Source: Chrysomallon squamiferum
Taxonomy: Eukaryota; Mollusca; Gastropoda; Neomphalida; Peltospiridae
Reading direction: 5' to 3'
Length of the DNA: 64,000 nucleotides
NCBI GenBank assembly: GCA_012295275.1
Contig: CM022665.1
Coordinates: 32,312,022-32,376,021, forward strand
The notes beneath the pieces are model-generated. The model saw only the letters and a program-made list of their open reading frames with translations. It was not told the DNA's origin and made no database searches. The position numbers were made by a program, and so were the translations under genes. Position 1 is the stretch's first letter. Every line of letters begins with the position of its first letter. Positions 13,440-27,471 of the stretch are shown here, piece by piece.

Positions 13440-13665
13440 ATTTTTTGGCATCTTTTTTCACACGCTGTGCAGTATTCACATATATAGACTTTATTAAATT
13501 AATAATACGATAATACACCATGTTTATATAGTGTACAACATTCACAAAGACAGGTATTACAAAACAAACATTATATGGATACATTTTGTTCAGTATTGAC
13601 AAAGACAGACATTATAAAACAATACATCTTGTTCGTGCATTGTGTGTGGCATTCACACAGACAGA
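13440..13665. repeat. Degenerate tandem repeat, unit about 55 bp
   Basis: CATTCACAAAGACAG, TATTGACAAAGACAG and CATTCACACAGACAG occur about 54-57 bp apart, each followed by a TATTACAAAACA-like piece. Confidence 0.6.
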
Positions 13666-13817
13666 ATGGTACGTTAACATATAATTGGTATTCCACATAT
13701 ACCCGACATGTATTGTCTTATCTGGTATGGTACTACGATTTACAACTATATTTGCACTCGCGTCGCAGCGGTCAAGGTCTGCTGACTTAAAGATTCTATG
13801 ATTCTCTCTTTCTGCAG

Positions 13818-13853
13818 TAATGTCTGCAAAAATCCACTTTGGAGAAAGAAGAT
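13818..13853 (+). other. Possible 36-nt micro-exon
   Basis: Acceptor TTCTCTCTTTCTGCAG (ends 13817) and donor GAT|GTAAGT (13854) enclose 36 bases. Frame 1 begins with TAA; the other two frames are open, and one contains an ATG at 13820. Both splice sites match consensus closely, but no neighbour exon is tied to it. It could be a non-coding RNA exon or chance. Confidence 0.2.
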
Positions 13854-16097
13854 GTAAGTCTGTTACATCGACCTCTCTCTCAATAACACACTACTTAATC
13901 ATTGGTGCGCCGAGTTAGCAGATAACGCAAGTCCCTCGTTTTGCGTGCCCTGGTCCTTCGAACCTAAACCTTAAGTAGAATAATAAGTTGAATTATAGTG
14001 TATTTGCGAATGATTTCATTAGATTTCCATGGCAGAGTGCCATTGGTTTGGGAAGCAAGATTTTCAGAAGAAAGGTATAATGCACTATCAGTGTCCAGCT
14101 CTGACATCCAGACCCTGCGATCACAAAGGTTGAGAATAATATTTACTTCAAGTCAATAAGTCTGGAGTTTCTTCTAATACATTAGTGCAGCTTGATGCAT
14201 CATCATTTTATCAGCTGATGACAGAAATTCTTTTCTAAATCTATTTATGATATAATAACAACAACAACAACAATGATGATGATGATGATTATGATAATAA
14301 TAATAATAATAAAGCAGTAGCTGTAGTAGTTTTGTAGATTTGTCACGAAGACCTAATATCTACAACTGATTCTTATTCATGCCAGTTCACTTAACATTGC
14401 AGTGGAATATTTCTATTTATTTATTTGCTTACTTATTCATTTTGTTTGTTTATAATGCAATATCTTGCCAAACACTAATAATCACTATTATTTGCTATTT
14501 GCATATGGAATAATAAAACAAAATGCTGCTTCATTGAGAATTGTATCATAATAGAAATAAATAAAAGAAATGAGAAAGCTTCTTAAACAACCGAGATATT
14601 TTAAAGTTTCCATATATTTATTTGCAGCAGTAGGACGTGTATGAATGCATATCCATAGCTAGATGAAAGTGAGATACGCTGTACTTTTACGGAAACCTTT
14701 CTTTGGAAATCTATTTAAATGCACACTGCAACATTTCTAAATCTATAGAAAATAATTATTTTCCTTAAATGTCAGAGTATTAGACGTTCACGAAATAATG
14801 AGAGAATAATATTGTTCTTTACAGAAATCAGGCCTTAAAACGATTTTCCTTTAGACGGGTTTGTTTAGTTTCGCCCGTGTTTACAAACATTAGGAACGTG
14901 GCAGAGTTCAGATAAAGGTTTCGGCAAACTGCCCAGGGTGAGATAGGAAGACATTCAGTATCTCGAGTTTGTATCATAAATAGCTTATCTCTGTCTTACC
15001 TGCTTGGTCAGTGACCAACAATAACTGGAGTTATTTGAAAAGTCTTTCATCTATCCCATTAACTATGTGACGTTTGTTGATATTTCTTTTCTGACGAACC
15101 ATGCTAGTAAACAAAGAAAATAGAAAATAATCTGAGGGTGTTTATATATGTATGTAGTAACTTACGTATGTGTGTAAGTACACATGCATTACTGTATATA
15201 TATCTGAGAACGTGTTCACACTTTCATATAATACGGGGAACATACAGGAACTTTAACAATCCGGGGACTACCCGTATTTATTCTGTGGACTATTTAAAAA
15301 TTATAGGTTTTTTTAAAGAAGAATATTTTAAAATATTATTTTAATTGCTTTTATAACTAAGTATTATTTTCATTTCTTTTATTTGTTAACTACATTTACA
15401 CAGCAAATACAAGCATTAGTATTCATTAGTTAAGCATGAACTACAATTTAAAAACAAAATAATAAATAATATATCTAAAGCTATTTCTATTTTTTGGTTT
15501 TAGACTAGGATGATTGCTTTCAGAGTTACTTTTTTCACTTGAAGTTAAATCATTAATGTTTCAAAAAAGGCGCAGAATGGTTAACAGGACAACACGTTTA
15601 AGTATTATAAAAAAACAACCGAAAAAAACCTACATTTGTCATAACTATGTGACCATGCAGAGACTTGCTAATCATCAAATTTTCAGAGCTGCTTACATCT
15701 TTTTATTTATTTACTTGAAAGTTACTTTAAAGTCACTTTCTTCATTAATCAGGAAAAATTGTTCACGCTCATTTCATTTTCCATATGTAAAACCATACCG
15801 CAAAACAACTGGAACTAAAACGCACTGTTCTTCATTAAAATCAATTATAGTCTGGCGAAACCAGAAGATAACAGAGTTTGTAATGTTTCACCTAATATGC
15901 ATTCAGTCACTCGAATGACCATCTGACGCCACCAATGTTGCCAATACTGGCTGCATTAATTTGTGATGTCAAGTTGATTAATGTTTCAGCGTAATAGGTT
16001 ACACATTATAAATAGATTGGTTTTATTTTGCTTACTTTCTGCTTACTATCTTCAAAATACAGTTTCAGAAATGAAAAGAAAAATGAAAAGTCGGAAT

Positions 16098-16100
<3 letters not shown>

Positions 16101-16173
<73 letters not shown>
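16101..16173. repeat. TC microsatellite (73 bp)
   Basis: About 36 TC units. Confidence 0.97.
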
Positions 16174-16177
<4 letters not shown>

Positions 16178-16464
16178 GTGTCTAAACATAAATTTCAAAA
16201 GATACAAATAGATTAAATATATTTCGTATAGTTACCTATTATTGCTAACTACCACTCTTTGCTTATGCTATATATGCAAAAAGACAGACAAACAGACACA
16301 CACACATATTTTATATAAGCATATATATTTATGTGTATACGTTATGTGCATAAGATACACACTATATTGAACAGACCGACGCTAGTTCAATAATGACAAT
16401 CAAAATAACGGACAGCCTGCATTTTACATCTGGAAGTAGTAGGTGAGGAATGTTATCATCACAG

Positions 16465-16533
16465 TTGTGGCATGTGGTGGTCAGTCTCCCGGTGAATTAT
16501 GAATGGCAGGCAATAACTGATTTCATATTTAAG
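16465..16533 (+). other. Weak exon-like segment, phase 0 to phase 0
   Basis: ATCATCACAG before and AAG|GTAAAT after 69 open bases encoding LWHVVVSLPVNYEWQ and eight more residues. The acceptor has no pyrimidine tract. The opposite strand is also open for 78 codons, so the strand is uncertain. Confidence 0.12.
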
Positions 16534-18957
16534 GTAAATCATAAGCACAACGCGCTGTGTGATGGAAGAATGCGCACAGAATGGAATCCCACCGTGCGAA
16601 CAATAAAATTTTACGAGAGTTTGAAGATGAAGAGAAATACTTTCGACTTTAACCAGTGAAATTTCTGTTGTAAATGCCACATTTTTTGGACCCATATTTA
16701 ATTATATTTGGTAAATAATTGCCATGTGCAACTATATAGAGATATTACGACATATGCTTTACCTACCACATAGATTTAATTATATAGATGTACTCGTAGA
16801 AATGCAAATATATGCATAAAAAACATGTTGTTTACACATCATATTATTTATCCGTTAACATGCTGTCCAACGTAACTATCTTCCTACGTACAAGCAGGCA
16901 TTATATACTATATATTTATGTATATAACTAGGAGTACTTTTGGTTAAAATGGTAAATGAAAGTTCACTTAGCGAACAGCGTTTCCTGTTAGAATGAATAA
17001 AGTATACAGTTTCCAAAAACAAAAACAAATATAGTGGCTAAACGATACCGTAGTACTGTATATCAAAACATTTTACAGTAAAGTAAATAATGCATAGTAA
17101 ACATTTGACCCCTTAAATGAACAAAGCTTTAACAGATATTATAGAATGTTGCAGTTTCCTGTATATATATTTGTTCCAATATTAAGTTATGTTGTTAGTC
17201 TATGGTTTCATTCTGGTCTAATGATTTAATATAACACTGTCCAATAGGTATGACCCTTTGCTTTTATTATATAGATAAATAAACAGGTTCTTATCTACAG
17301 TAATAACTGTAAAATTCAAACAAGACAGCTCTGCTTATGTCTCACAATATTTTTTCTTCTGTCTCTCTGTCTCCATCTCTCTCTTTCTCACATACACAAA
17401 CACATATATCGAATTTGAATTTATTTTATTAATACATTTAATGTCAGTGAATAACTCTCTTTGTCCCTCTATCTCTCGGCAAACATAAACATTCACACTC
17501 ATACCTGTGCTGATCGATAATAGTAAAAGAAGGAAATGTTCACAAATAAAAATAAAATGGCTGTCAGTTTCAATATGTTTCAGGGCAGAATATTTATTTT
17601 TATTGCGCATTTCCTTTCATTTTTACGTGAAATAAGTTGACGAGGGTTAAAAACAAAACACAAGACCTAATTCCCACGAAAAATATTCTACTTAAACAGG
17701 TGAAAGCAGGTAGACAGGTAATTTATCATATCGTCTATAAACCACCGTTGTTATGATCACCTTCTAACCATAAACTACGTTTTAAGATATATTTTTGATG
17801 GTGATACAAATTTCTTAAATACATTTCGTATCGTCCCCCTGTTATTATTTTGTACTCGGTCCCAATCTTTGTTATTAATAAATTACGACAGTAAAAGAAA
17901 CAATCTGAGAGCGTACATGGAGGCTAACAGTTTCAATTTGACTTTTTAGTCACTTCGTAAAAACCGGTTAAACCTTTGCAAAGACACCGTCCATAAGTCA
18001 CCGAGTTAGTTGCCGAAAATAAAAATAAAAACAAACAAAACGAAACAGTTCACTTAGAAGTTAGTGTTATTAAATTTAGTTTATTAGTGGATTACATAAG
18101 ATACATTTTAAAATTGATGGATAGTGTTGTATTCTTTTTAATGATTTTAAAGTAATTTATAAAATATCTTTTGAAAATAATATAATTTATTATTCCTTTG
18201 TATTTATATAAGAAATAAATTCACGTAAGTAACACCCTCCCTAACCCCCTCAAATGAAAAGAAAAAAAAGAAGAGACAAACAAACAAACAAACAAATAAT
18301 GATATTGACGGTGATGATGATGATGATAAGAATTATATGTAAAATAAAAAATGAAAACAACAAGAAACAAACAACAACAAAAGCAATTTTTAATGTTTTT
18401 ATCTCGTCTTTAAGACTCAACAATGGAAATTACACCATGGAATAAATCGTACAATGGCTAGAAATAGTATATGCGAACACATATGGCTAATTGGTACACT
18501 TGTTAACTTGAAACTCATATTGAATGAATAATACACATCTAAACATTTCCAATACAAGAATGGGACGACATAAAAATACTGATTGAAGAATTAAAAAAAC
18601 AAAAAAATTAGAACAGTGATATTTCAATTTTTATATTTAATATTGTATAACAACATATTTATGTATCTGTGTTGTTTCTTTTTTTGGTTTTGCTTTTTTA
18701 TGTTGTTGTTTTTATTTACTTATTTATTATTTCTTAAAACGTCCCATATCTTGTACAATGAAAAAAAAGACAGTCATTAAACCGCGGACATCAAAACAAT
18801 GTACTCATCTATATTACAGTGTACTACCTGGCATTACTAACATTTTTGTTTTCATAAAATACAGGTACATTTTCCAAGTCCATTTAATATCTAGATACAT
18901 GTATATCATTTTAACGTATACAGAAAAATAATTTTATTTCACGCTCCTGAAAATTTC

Positions 18958-18991
18958 ATCATCATCATAATCATCATCATCATTATTATTA

Positions 18992-19045
<54 letters not shown>
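18958..19045. repeat. ATC/ATT microsatellite
   Basis: ATC units grade into a long ATT run. Confidence 0.9.
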
Positions 19046-19046
<1 letters not shown>

Positions 19047-19338
19047 TGAAATGTTTAAGAATAATATAAGGAGTAATGTAATAACAAAAATAATAACAAT
19101 TACAAAAATGGACTTGGAATATATTTATTGTTATGCAAAATACAGTACAGCAATGATATAATAATAATATTTCTACAAAAGTATTTTAAACTTTGATTTT
19201 ATTTGTTACTGATGTTGTATTGTTATTTCCAGCTTTGCCAAAATGCGTGATAAATGATCCCTGAGTATATATTTCTCTTAACTGGTGTTTTAAAGCTTGT
19301 TCCTTATGGTAATCTCTTGGAATCATTCAGAAATGACA

Positions 19339-19350
19339 GCCGCCATCTTG
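19339..19350 (-). promoter_or_regulatory. YY1-type motif CAAGATGGCGGC
   Basis: Exact consensus-like YY1 site on the minus strand in an otherwise AT-rich gene-poor stretch. It also forms an ATG start, but the reading frame closes after seven codons (MAAVISE). It may mark a promoter or distal element. Confidence 0.3.
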
Positions 19351-22300
19351 AAATAGATGGTGTTTGATGGGAAATAGTTTCCACTAGTCTCGTTTCCTTC
19401 AGGAAAAAAGAAATCATTTAAGGGAACGTCTGACAAATAAACCGAAGCTGAAAATGATTAAATTATTCACTTTATTTCTGATGTTTGAAAGCTTTTCCCC
19501 TCAGAAGATTAAACGGGATAAAATAATTACCGTATTTAAAATAAAAGTATAGGACATTAACAAAAATAATTTTTTCTTGAGTCGCAAATTTAAGATAATG
19601 AAAAGTTAAAAATTGAACTGAGCCCCAATTTATTTTCCTCTTTTTATATACTATAGAGTGTGGTTTCTGTGCAGTAAGTATGACAAAATAATACTATCTG
19701 AAAAAATAAAAAAATAAAAAAATAAAATAAAATAAAATAAAATAAAAGTAAAAATGAAAAACAAAATTAAATAAATAAAAATAAAAATAAACAAAAAAGA
19801 AGAAAAAAATAATAAAATAAATTAAAAATAAATAAATAAATAAGAATGAAGAAATAAATGATCGTTGTTTCAAAGAAACTCTTAATGAAAAAATACATGT
19901 AGTAATTTTGCATATTACTGTATTGCGAAATGATCTCTTAGATTTTTCAAAAGGAAACGAGAACAAGGTAGAAAAAGATTAGACTCAACTTGTCCAAACT
20001 TCTAAGTTTGTAATAATAATAATAACATTTTCCAAATTGAGTTCCATGATGCTTTGTAATGACTTCAGTGAAGTTTGTTTTTCAGATACGCCAAATAATA
20101 AAACGAAGAAATGACTTCAATGAAGATTTGTTTTTCAAAATACGCCTTTCACATCGCGATAAATATTTTTCTTTTGCTGCTCCCACAACTGATTTTCGTG
20201 TTGCACGAATAACCGTATAACAATTTTTGTATAAATTACAAAATGAATATAACTTTTAAGTTATTCAACAATTTGTTTTTATTTTATTTTTACACCTCGA
20301 CGGGTTGTGTTGAAGTTTTGAACTTCAATTGATAAAGTTCTCAAAAGCTTGAACAGTTGAATCATCATAAAACAATGGCTGAAACCATCAATGCTACAAG
20401 AATTCACCATAAAAATGCAAATAACATCATCTTTACCATAACTGACACGTTAGAGAAAAAGTTCTAATATATATTTTGACTTAAATTACCCATCATTCTG
20501 GGTGTTTGGTTGTTTTCTTTTAATCATGAAGGCTACTGGTTTTAAGTTATACGTATCCATTTTAAACATTAGACAGTAACAGCAAAGTGTCTTGAATTAA
20601 AAAATCAGTTACAGTGTATGTTCCTTGTACAGCGTGATTTCATGGTTATAATGATCTAGCTTCAATACTTTTTCATTCATTAAAATATATATTTTCCATT
20701 TTTATATTTTTTCTAAAACAAAAGAAACAGAAGCTAAATTTGCCAGTTATGTTAACGATGTGTCTAGAACGAGAGAAGACGAACAATGAAGCAAAAAAAG
20801 TGACGAAATCCTGAAATAAACTACGCACCACATTAAGGGAATTTACAACGGAATACTGAGACAAATAAACACATTATAATTGTCATTTAGGTGTCAGTAC
20901 CGGAAGACGAACATTCTTTTGCTACTAAAGGGGCGGGAGGGAGCAGAAGTATTAAAACGATCTATTAAATACTTTTAGGATCTCTTTCTATTTGCTTAAT
21001 TTTCGGTTATCTACTTTTCTATTTATTTAACCTTCTAATTTTCAATTTACGAGAAATATATCTATAATTTGTTGAATACTCAGATGTTCATTATAAAAAG
21101 AAAAGAAAAAAGATCTCAGATCGGTTCCTACATATTCAGTATTCTACTGCTCTAATTAATAAAATGTATCTCGGATATGTTCCTATGTTCTACTTCTCAG
21201 TATGTATAGGATATATCTGTTGTACAACTGTCTAAGATATATTTCTGGTTTATTTTACATTCTTATTTATTTTTTGTTTATAACGAATATATTCGTACAT
21301 TGTTTTTATGCTGTAGAATGTTTAAAATCTCTTTATTAAATGATCACAACCATTTTTCAAAATGATAGTATACCGTTTTACGGTTGATAAGATAATGCGT
21401 TTTAAAAAATGTTTCTGTAATGGCATAGTGAGATAAGGTGAGGTGCCAAAGGTAATAGTGTTTACTAAATGCAAACAAGTATTATGCACTTAAATCCCTG
21501 CATATTAACACGTATTTGTTATAACAATACTTCTCTATTACGTATTTATTGTTTTTATTAATACTGACATATAATGAAATGCAAAACTTTGGTTATAGTT
21601 CCACGTGAAATATCTCCCTTCCGACCCTTACAACAGAAGGTACTGTCTGCCATAACGTATAACGCTTTCATATCAACGCTTTACCAATGGTGTGTTGACA
21701 AAGTCCGTATTGAACAACGTATTAAAATAAAACAAGAAAAAGTAAAACAATAAAAATATTTCAGTTCAATATCTTAAAGCTTTATGACAAAGATCTTCAG
21801 TTCTAAAAAATATTAAATACAAACATACTGTTTTGAATACATACACTAGTTTTACTACACTCCGATATAGTCAACACCAAAGTGATTAATTACGCCGTGA
21901 ACCGGGCTAATATGGACAAATTTCTCCGATGCTGTACAACTTGTTAGTACTTATCGCCTTACAAAAAAACATCTTCTAAAACGAAAATTTTCAAATTTAG
22001 TACAACGAAGTTATTATTCACCCGCTGGAAGTTTTCAAGTTTTCTCACATTTTGGCTGGAAGAGTATTTTTGACTTTGTTAGGATGTAAAACTGATTAAG
22101 TTTAGAGAATCATTTGGCATTTGTTTCAAATTTTCTTCTTGTAATTTTAAAATAAATGTTCATTTATGACCGATATGGTTTTGTTTTATTCTGATATTAC
22201 TCATATTGTTATTTAGAAATTCAGAAAGATTTAAGTTGCATTCACATTTGTCAGAAATAAAAAGGTATTACTGATAAAAATTGATAAATTACACTGTCCA

Positions 22301-22434
22301 AACAACATCTGATCGGTATAAAGATTAAGATTCTTTTCAATGTACTTTAAGAAAGCAGACTTCTAAACCAAATAGTTTAACGCTGCTGCAGATTAATAAT
22401 AATAATAATTAAAAAATAAATTAATAAAAATAAA

Positions 22435-22465
<31 letters not shown>

Positions 22466-23409
22466 AAACATTTAAAATTAAAAACATCCAAAGGGTGAAG
22501 TACAACAACATCATATTTTCTTTTTCTCTTTATGATACTGATAATTAAATGCTTGCAACAAATATTATGTTCAGTTTAAAATTAAAGCAAAACCAAAATA
22601 CTCACAGGACATTGAAATACTAAAACATATTAAGAAAAATAACGTCACAGCAATACTGCTTATTGTTTCAGAAATGATTTTTGGAAAGCTACCTTCTCCC
22701 ATTCCTTTCAAAACATAGATTAACACTGCATAATAAAGCTGGTGTAATTACTAATATAAATAAATATAGTTAAAGTATAGGGAATTTTTTCAATGTTAGG
22801 TGATCAAATAAACTTAAAGGATGTTTTGTTTGTTGAGATAATGCTGCTTTTATTTGGTAATTTATTTATGTATAAATGACATCGGCAATAACTGTTCAAT
22901 CACTCAGAGTGGTTGCAGGAAACACGAACTGACCGACATGTAAAGGACTTCGTGCTAAATATTTTACCAAGTTCCAGTAATCAAAGTTAATCCTCTTATT
23001 GGGAAAACATCCTAAAACAGTAATGGGGATAAATTTAAATGATCGGAATCCAATTTAACATCGTTTTCCTTATTGCTACCATCTTTCATTAAGATAGTTA
23101 AATTGTGTTTAATCACATAACAGTTTTGACAGTTTCAGTAAACTGCGAAACTTTTAACGAAACTTATAATAATGATTCTTGTTACGATTATTTTTATATA
23201 GTTTAAAACTTTTACAACAATTAATCAAATTCGATATATTTATATGCAAAGAGGCTGTTGAACAAAATCCAATATCATTCAGCTTTCAACCTCTGATTTT
23301 TACCAAGTAACACGACGAGAAAAAAAATATGTCCACAACATATGGACGGACGTTTAACCGTAACGTAAACAGCCAACCAAACAAATATCAGCCCATGAAA
23401 TAAAAATCA

Positions 23410-23625
23410 GAATCAGCAGAACTCTTAAACCAAGTTTTAATCATAATCTATAGAGTTCTTAACAATGATGTAATCAAAATCCACGTAAGTATTACACCAT
23501 GTTGTAATCAGAATGTACAGAACTCTTAAAATATGTCGTAATTAAAATCCACAGAGCTCCTAACAGTGTTGTAATCAGAATTTATAATTTTACCTCATAA
23601 ACGATGTTGTAATCATCGTTATTTT
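23410..23625. repeat. Degenerate tandem repeat, unit about 50-60 bp
   Basis: Units contain GAACTCTTAA, then GTTGTAATCA and AAATCCACAGA-like pieces; four or five diverged copies. Confidence 0.65.
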
Positions 23626-25220
23626 GACTTCGGTGTAAGAGAAAAAAACAAACAATATGGTATTTATATGGCACTGAGATTTTATAACAATGTCATACAT
23701 TCTCCTATTGTATAAATTTAATTACATTCTTCAAAAAAAGAAAGAAAAAAGAAATGAAGAGGTTGTATTGTTTTCCGTCCAATGAAAATGCATGTATTAT
23801 GCAAGAAAATAATGTGTAGTAAAAATATATAATATATATATTGATATTCGACAAATATAGCACTCTTTTTTTTAAATAATGATGCAAGCGTTGTTGTGTT
23901 CCCTGTGGTGATCTTGACAGTGTAGTTCCGTAAACAATGAATGATGCTAAATTATAATTAAAAAATAAAAATAAAATTATGCACATTATTTGACATCTAT
24001 ATCAAAAAAAAAAAAAAAAAAAGATACAGTTTTGTGAAATAGTTGTTTTCTTTCGTTGGAATTACGCGCAGACAAATGATATAAATTTGAAAAAAAAAGA
24101 AAACAATAGGTAATAAAAAAGTGAAGTTATCAAAAAACGTGTACAGACTCTCTAGTAGAGATAAGCATAAGACACAGCTACGTATAGTAGGAAAAATACG
24201 ATTTACCATATGTCATTCTCAATACACAATGACTAGTTACATATAGGGGCAATTCGAAATTTAATCACATGGGCAAGAATGGAAGGCAATATCAATTAAA
24301 TTTTATTTACTTATTTTTTTAAATTATTTTTTTTTATTTAAAATATTTATTTATATTTTAAGAATTCATTTTTATAAATGCCTCCTGTTCTAAATTCCCA
24401 ACGATAATTTCTAAATCGCCCTGAAGTCCAAAGGACATACATGAGTGGTCAGCCTGAGCAAATTACAACATAAATACATTTCAGCTTACTCAGTAAAACG
24501 TGACCAACAATTTCTCTTTAATGACATCACCAAGACAATATTACGTCATAGTAAAATAGAATTAAATATTAAAATATGTTCTGCAAAATTAACCAGTCTT
24601 TTTTCTAATTGTCTTAAAAAACAAAATAATTAAAACAGTGTGTGATGTTCAACTTCCCTTTTTATTTTCATGAAATTCAACTGATTAAGAGTAGGACTTT
24701 ACATCATTATTTATTATGGGGTTAAGCATAGATTGGTATTTTAATATTACTTTAGCTGTTTTACTTTTGAAACGGATTATCAAAGTCTTATTATTATTAT
24801 TTGTTTTATACATTTAGAGAAAGTGGAGGAATAAATATAAACAAGCTCTTTGTTCAACATACGGTATATAGATACCGGTTTATCTTATTTTGAAACATCG
24901 TTTGTTTTATTTGAAGTGTTTTGAGAAAGCCATTGAAAAGTACATTAATTTTAACAATTTCCGAAAACATTTTGAATAAATATATTTTCCAATTAAATAG
25001 TAAATTTACTTATTACTTAAGGAGATAACTGAAATTAGGTTTGGCCACTAAAGAATCAATTTGAATAAAATGAGATTTGACAAAATTGTTTCTTACGACA
25101 TTTTCTTAAAAAGATGACGATAAATTAAATGAATTAATCACACTTCTGATCTACCCCAAAATTAGATAATAAAGATAGACAAAATTTATGTATTTCATCT
25201 AACTTCACAATTCAAAAAAG

Positions 25221-25226
25221 TTTATT
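25221..25226 (-). terminator. Distal poly(A) signal candidate for lin-28
   Basis: AATAAA on the minus strand about 420 bases beyond the last let-7 seed match. It would define a 3' UTR of about 3.4 kb. Confidence 0.2.
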
Positions 25227-25645
25227 AATTTTAAATTATTAATTCACAAATGTGATAAACAATTCATAACTCTTCTCATTATTTTAATGGGAAAGTCCTC
25301 AAAACGAACATCATTTTTGTAATCTTATTTCAATGCACAGCATTTCAGTTTTAAGCTCATCTTTCATTTAACCAGCAATATTTAACAACAAATATAGTAT
25401 ACAGCTTAGCTAACTATTAGATATAAAAACATTAGGCGTAAACTTCATGCTGCTATACGCGTATAATATTAGATTTATGAAACATAGATATAGCACTAAA
25501 AAAACCACAAGTATATCAACAATGTTCTACGACTTGCAACAAAGCATATACACTGTACACTTAATTATACACACAAAAAATTTTAGAATTTTTTAGTACA
25601 TGCTTAAAATTGAAACAAATAACAAATTAAAAGATAATTTTAGAA

Positions 25646-25652
25646 GAGGTAG
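25646..25652 (-). promoter_or_regulatory. let-7 seed site 5 (7mer-m8)
   Basis: Transcript-strand CTACCTC, a match to let-7 bases 2-8 without A at position 1, near the far end of the predicted long 3' UTR. Confidence 0.3.
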
Positions 25653-25983
25653 ATTGAGATTATGTTGTATCAGTGAACTGATACATAAATGATACAAAAA
25701 TTCCCAGATATTAGTTGTTTCATGCGTAATATTCCGTCACTCCTACCAAAATCTGTACAAATCCACCGCAGCATTAAAAACCACATTCTCTAATATATTT
25801 GGATAACTGTTTTTTAACCTTCCCATCTACTGAAAACAAACCAATATTATGATATAATTACACGATAAGTATATTCATAGGCCTTTATTATACACGGGTG
25901 GATTTTAAACTTTACACAATATAACCTTTTGACAACAGATTTTGGTTTTGTTTTAATCTGATATTCACAGACAAGATAAAAAC

Positions 25984-26110
25984 ATACTACTTTCAAATTT
26001 TATATATATATATAAATTTGAACGTAGTATATATATATATTTCTTCAGATTTTAAGTTATATATATATATATATATATAATTTTAAAAACTGAAGTTAGG
26101 AAGTCAAAAA
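25984..26110. repeat. Two adjacent TA-centred imperfect hairpins
   Basis: First: arms around ACTACTTTCAAATTT and AAATTTGAACGTAGT flanking TA repeats (25984-26032). Second: CTTCAGATTTTAA facing TTTTAAAAACTGAAG (26045-26095). Both lie in the predicted 3' UTR of lin-28. Confidence 0.6.
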
Positions 26111-26285
26111 TATATATATTAAAATCAACACTCTCGTCTAAATAAAGTTGGTCAAGTTTCAAACTCGTTCTCGCAATCACTTACAATCTACCTGATTTGA
26201 GTATTACAAAGAAAAAATAATAATTCAATACCCGGTTTTAAGGTATATACATACCGATATGAATTAGTGGAAATATTTACGTAAC

Positions 26286-26291
26286 GAGGTA
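26286..26291 (-). promoter_or_regulatory. let-7 seed site 4 (6mer)
   Basis: Transcript-strand TACCTC, a marginal 6mer match close to sites 2 and 3. Confidence 0.2.
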
Positions 26292-26346
26292 TCTGGGTTT
26301 CATTTTGGTATAAATAGTCTTTATAGAATTTTCATCTATCTGGTGA

Positions 26347-26353
26347 TGAGGTA
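26347..26353 (-). promoter_or_regulatory. let-7 seed site 3 (7mer-A1)
   Basis: Transcript-strand TACCTCA, a match to let-7 bases 2-7 with A opposite base 1. It is 57 bases from the neighbouring 8mer, a spacing too wide for the usual 8-40-base cooperative range. Confidence 0.35.
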
Positions 26354-26403
26354 TGTGGTTGGCTGTCTTGGAGACCGTTGCGGGGCTACCTGATACCACG
26401 TGA

Positions 26404-26411
26404 TGAGGTAG
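26404..26411 (-). promoter_or_regulatory. let-7 seed site 2 (8mer)
   Basis: Transcript-strand CTACCTCA, an 8mer let-7 seed match, about 2.2 kb after the lin-28 stop. It is used only if the long 3' UTR form exists. Confidence 0.45.
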
Positions 26412-27358
26412 ACTTGACTTCCAGCTCAGCAATCTGCACCCAATGACCCAAGCGTCTCGTGCTAAATACATGACCTAAGAGCTCGCTCACAGTGACCTTG
26501 AACTGACTGAAGACCTCTGGTCCAGAATTTGATTTGTTGAACAATGTCTGAAAGTGTCACACCAAACGAAAAACCACAAAATGTCACAAAATACTACAGC
26601 CGGCATAAACAAAAATAATAAAAGCAGTATTTTGACCAGGTGATATTCTGTCTCGCAATCCTCATCGTTTTCAAACATGTATTAAAACTAGTACGACAAA
26701 GGGTGAACAATTTACTATGTGGTTTTTCTTTCAACACGATTGTTTTAGTTTTTTCACAACATACTTATTTCGTCAACAGTATACCCTACCTTTTAGGCCA
26801 TACACCATAGAGTTTGTTGGAATTCTACTTACTCATGTATTTTTTTTCTTTTACATTCACAGTACACAAAGTCTTCGTGTTCAAAAACAAATTCATGTTT
26901 ATAACCAAATCGCAGTGGAAAGGCATGCTACTCTCGACTGGGTTGACAATGCATAGCTAGTTTATGCAGAAATAATAAACAACTGCCACAGTGGAAGATG
27001 GAAAATAAAAGAAAGAAATAAAAACATAACGTAAAAAAAAAAATGTAATAAGACTCTATAAAAATTTAATATTTCTCTTTTTGAACTGTGAAAGAATCAA
27101 CATGATACAAATTCACAACATAATGTTATCTTCTGTTTGGTTGTATTAACTTCTCATTTTAAGTTTAAATATTCTTATAATTTATCTGTAAGTTCAGTTT
27201 TGGCGAACCTTTTTGATAGCATTTGTTAAAAACTGATTATATTTTTATGGAATTTTTTTCATGAATGACATAATAAAATCTAAGCAGCATAAATCTCTTA
27301 ATCTTTTTCGAATCATTATCATCATCAATATTACTGGTATTGTTGCTTTTGTTATTGC

Positions 27359-27391
<33 letters not shown>

Positions 27392-27465
27392 ATAAAACCT
27401 CTAAGCACAAAAAAACCAAAGTACATTTTAGTCTCACAAATAAACTTATGACTGCGTTTGTCGCA

Positions 27466-27471
27466 TTTATT
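27466..27471 (-). terminator. First canonical poly(A) signal after the lin-28 stop
   Basis: AATAAA on the minus strand, about 1.12 kb after the stop. Reading the interval from the stop I found no earlier AATAAA. In such AT-rich DNA the hexamer also occurs by chance. Confidence 0.35.

Larger units (their letters stand above)
7278..25199. other. Gene-poor AT-rich region
   Basis: No gene could be assigned. It holds the second dispersed repeat copy, three degenerate tandem repeats, a YY1-type motif, the GC-rich island at 9838-9956, a 132-codon non-ATG ORF at 12541-12939 and the exon-like segments listed separately. 19400-23400 and 23640-25200 show nothing beyond AT-rich sequence. Confidence 0.6.

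Noticed and set aside
15514-15918. 134-codon basic ORF
   Set aside because: Non-ATG start, Lys/Arg-rich translation of AT-rich DNA, no domain or splice support.
19258-19265. lin-4/miR-125 seed match (minus strand CTCAGGGA)
   Set aside because: It lies 9.3 kb past the lin-28 stop, beyond any likely 3' UTR.
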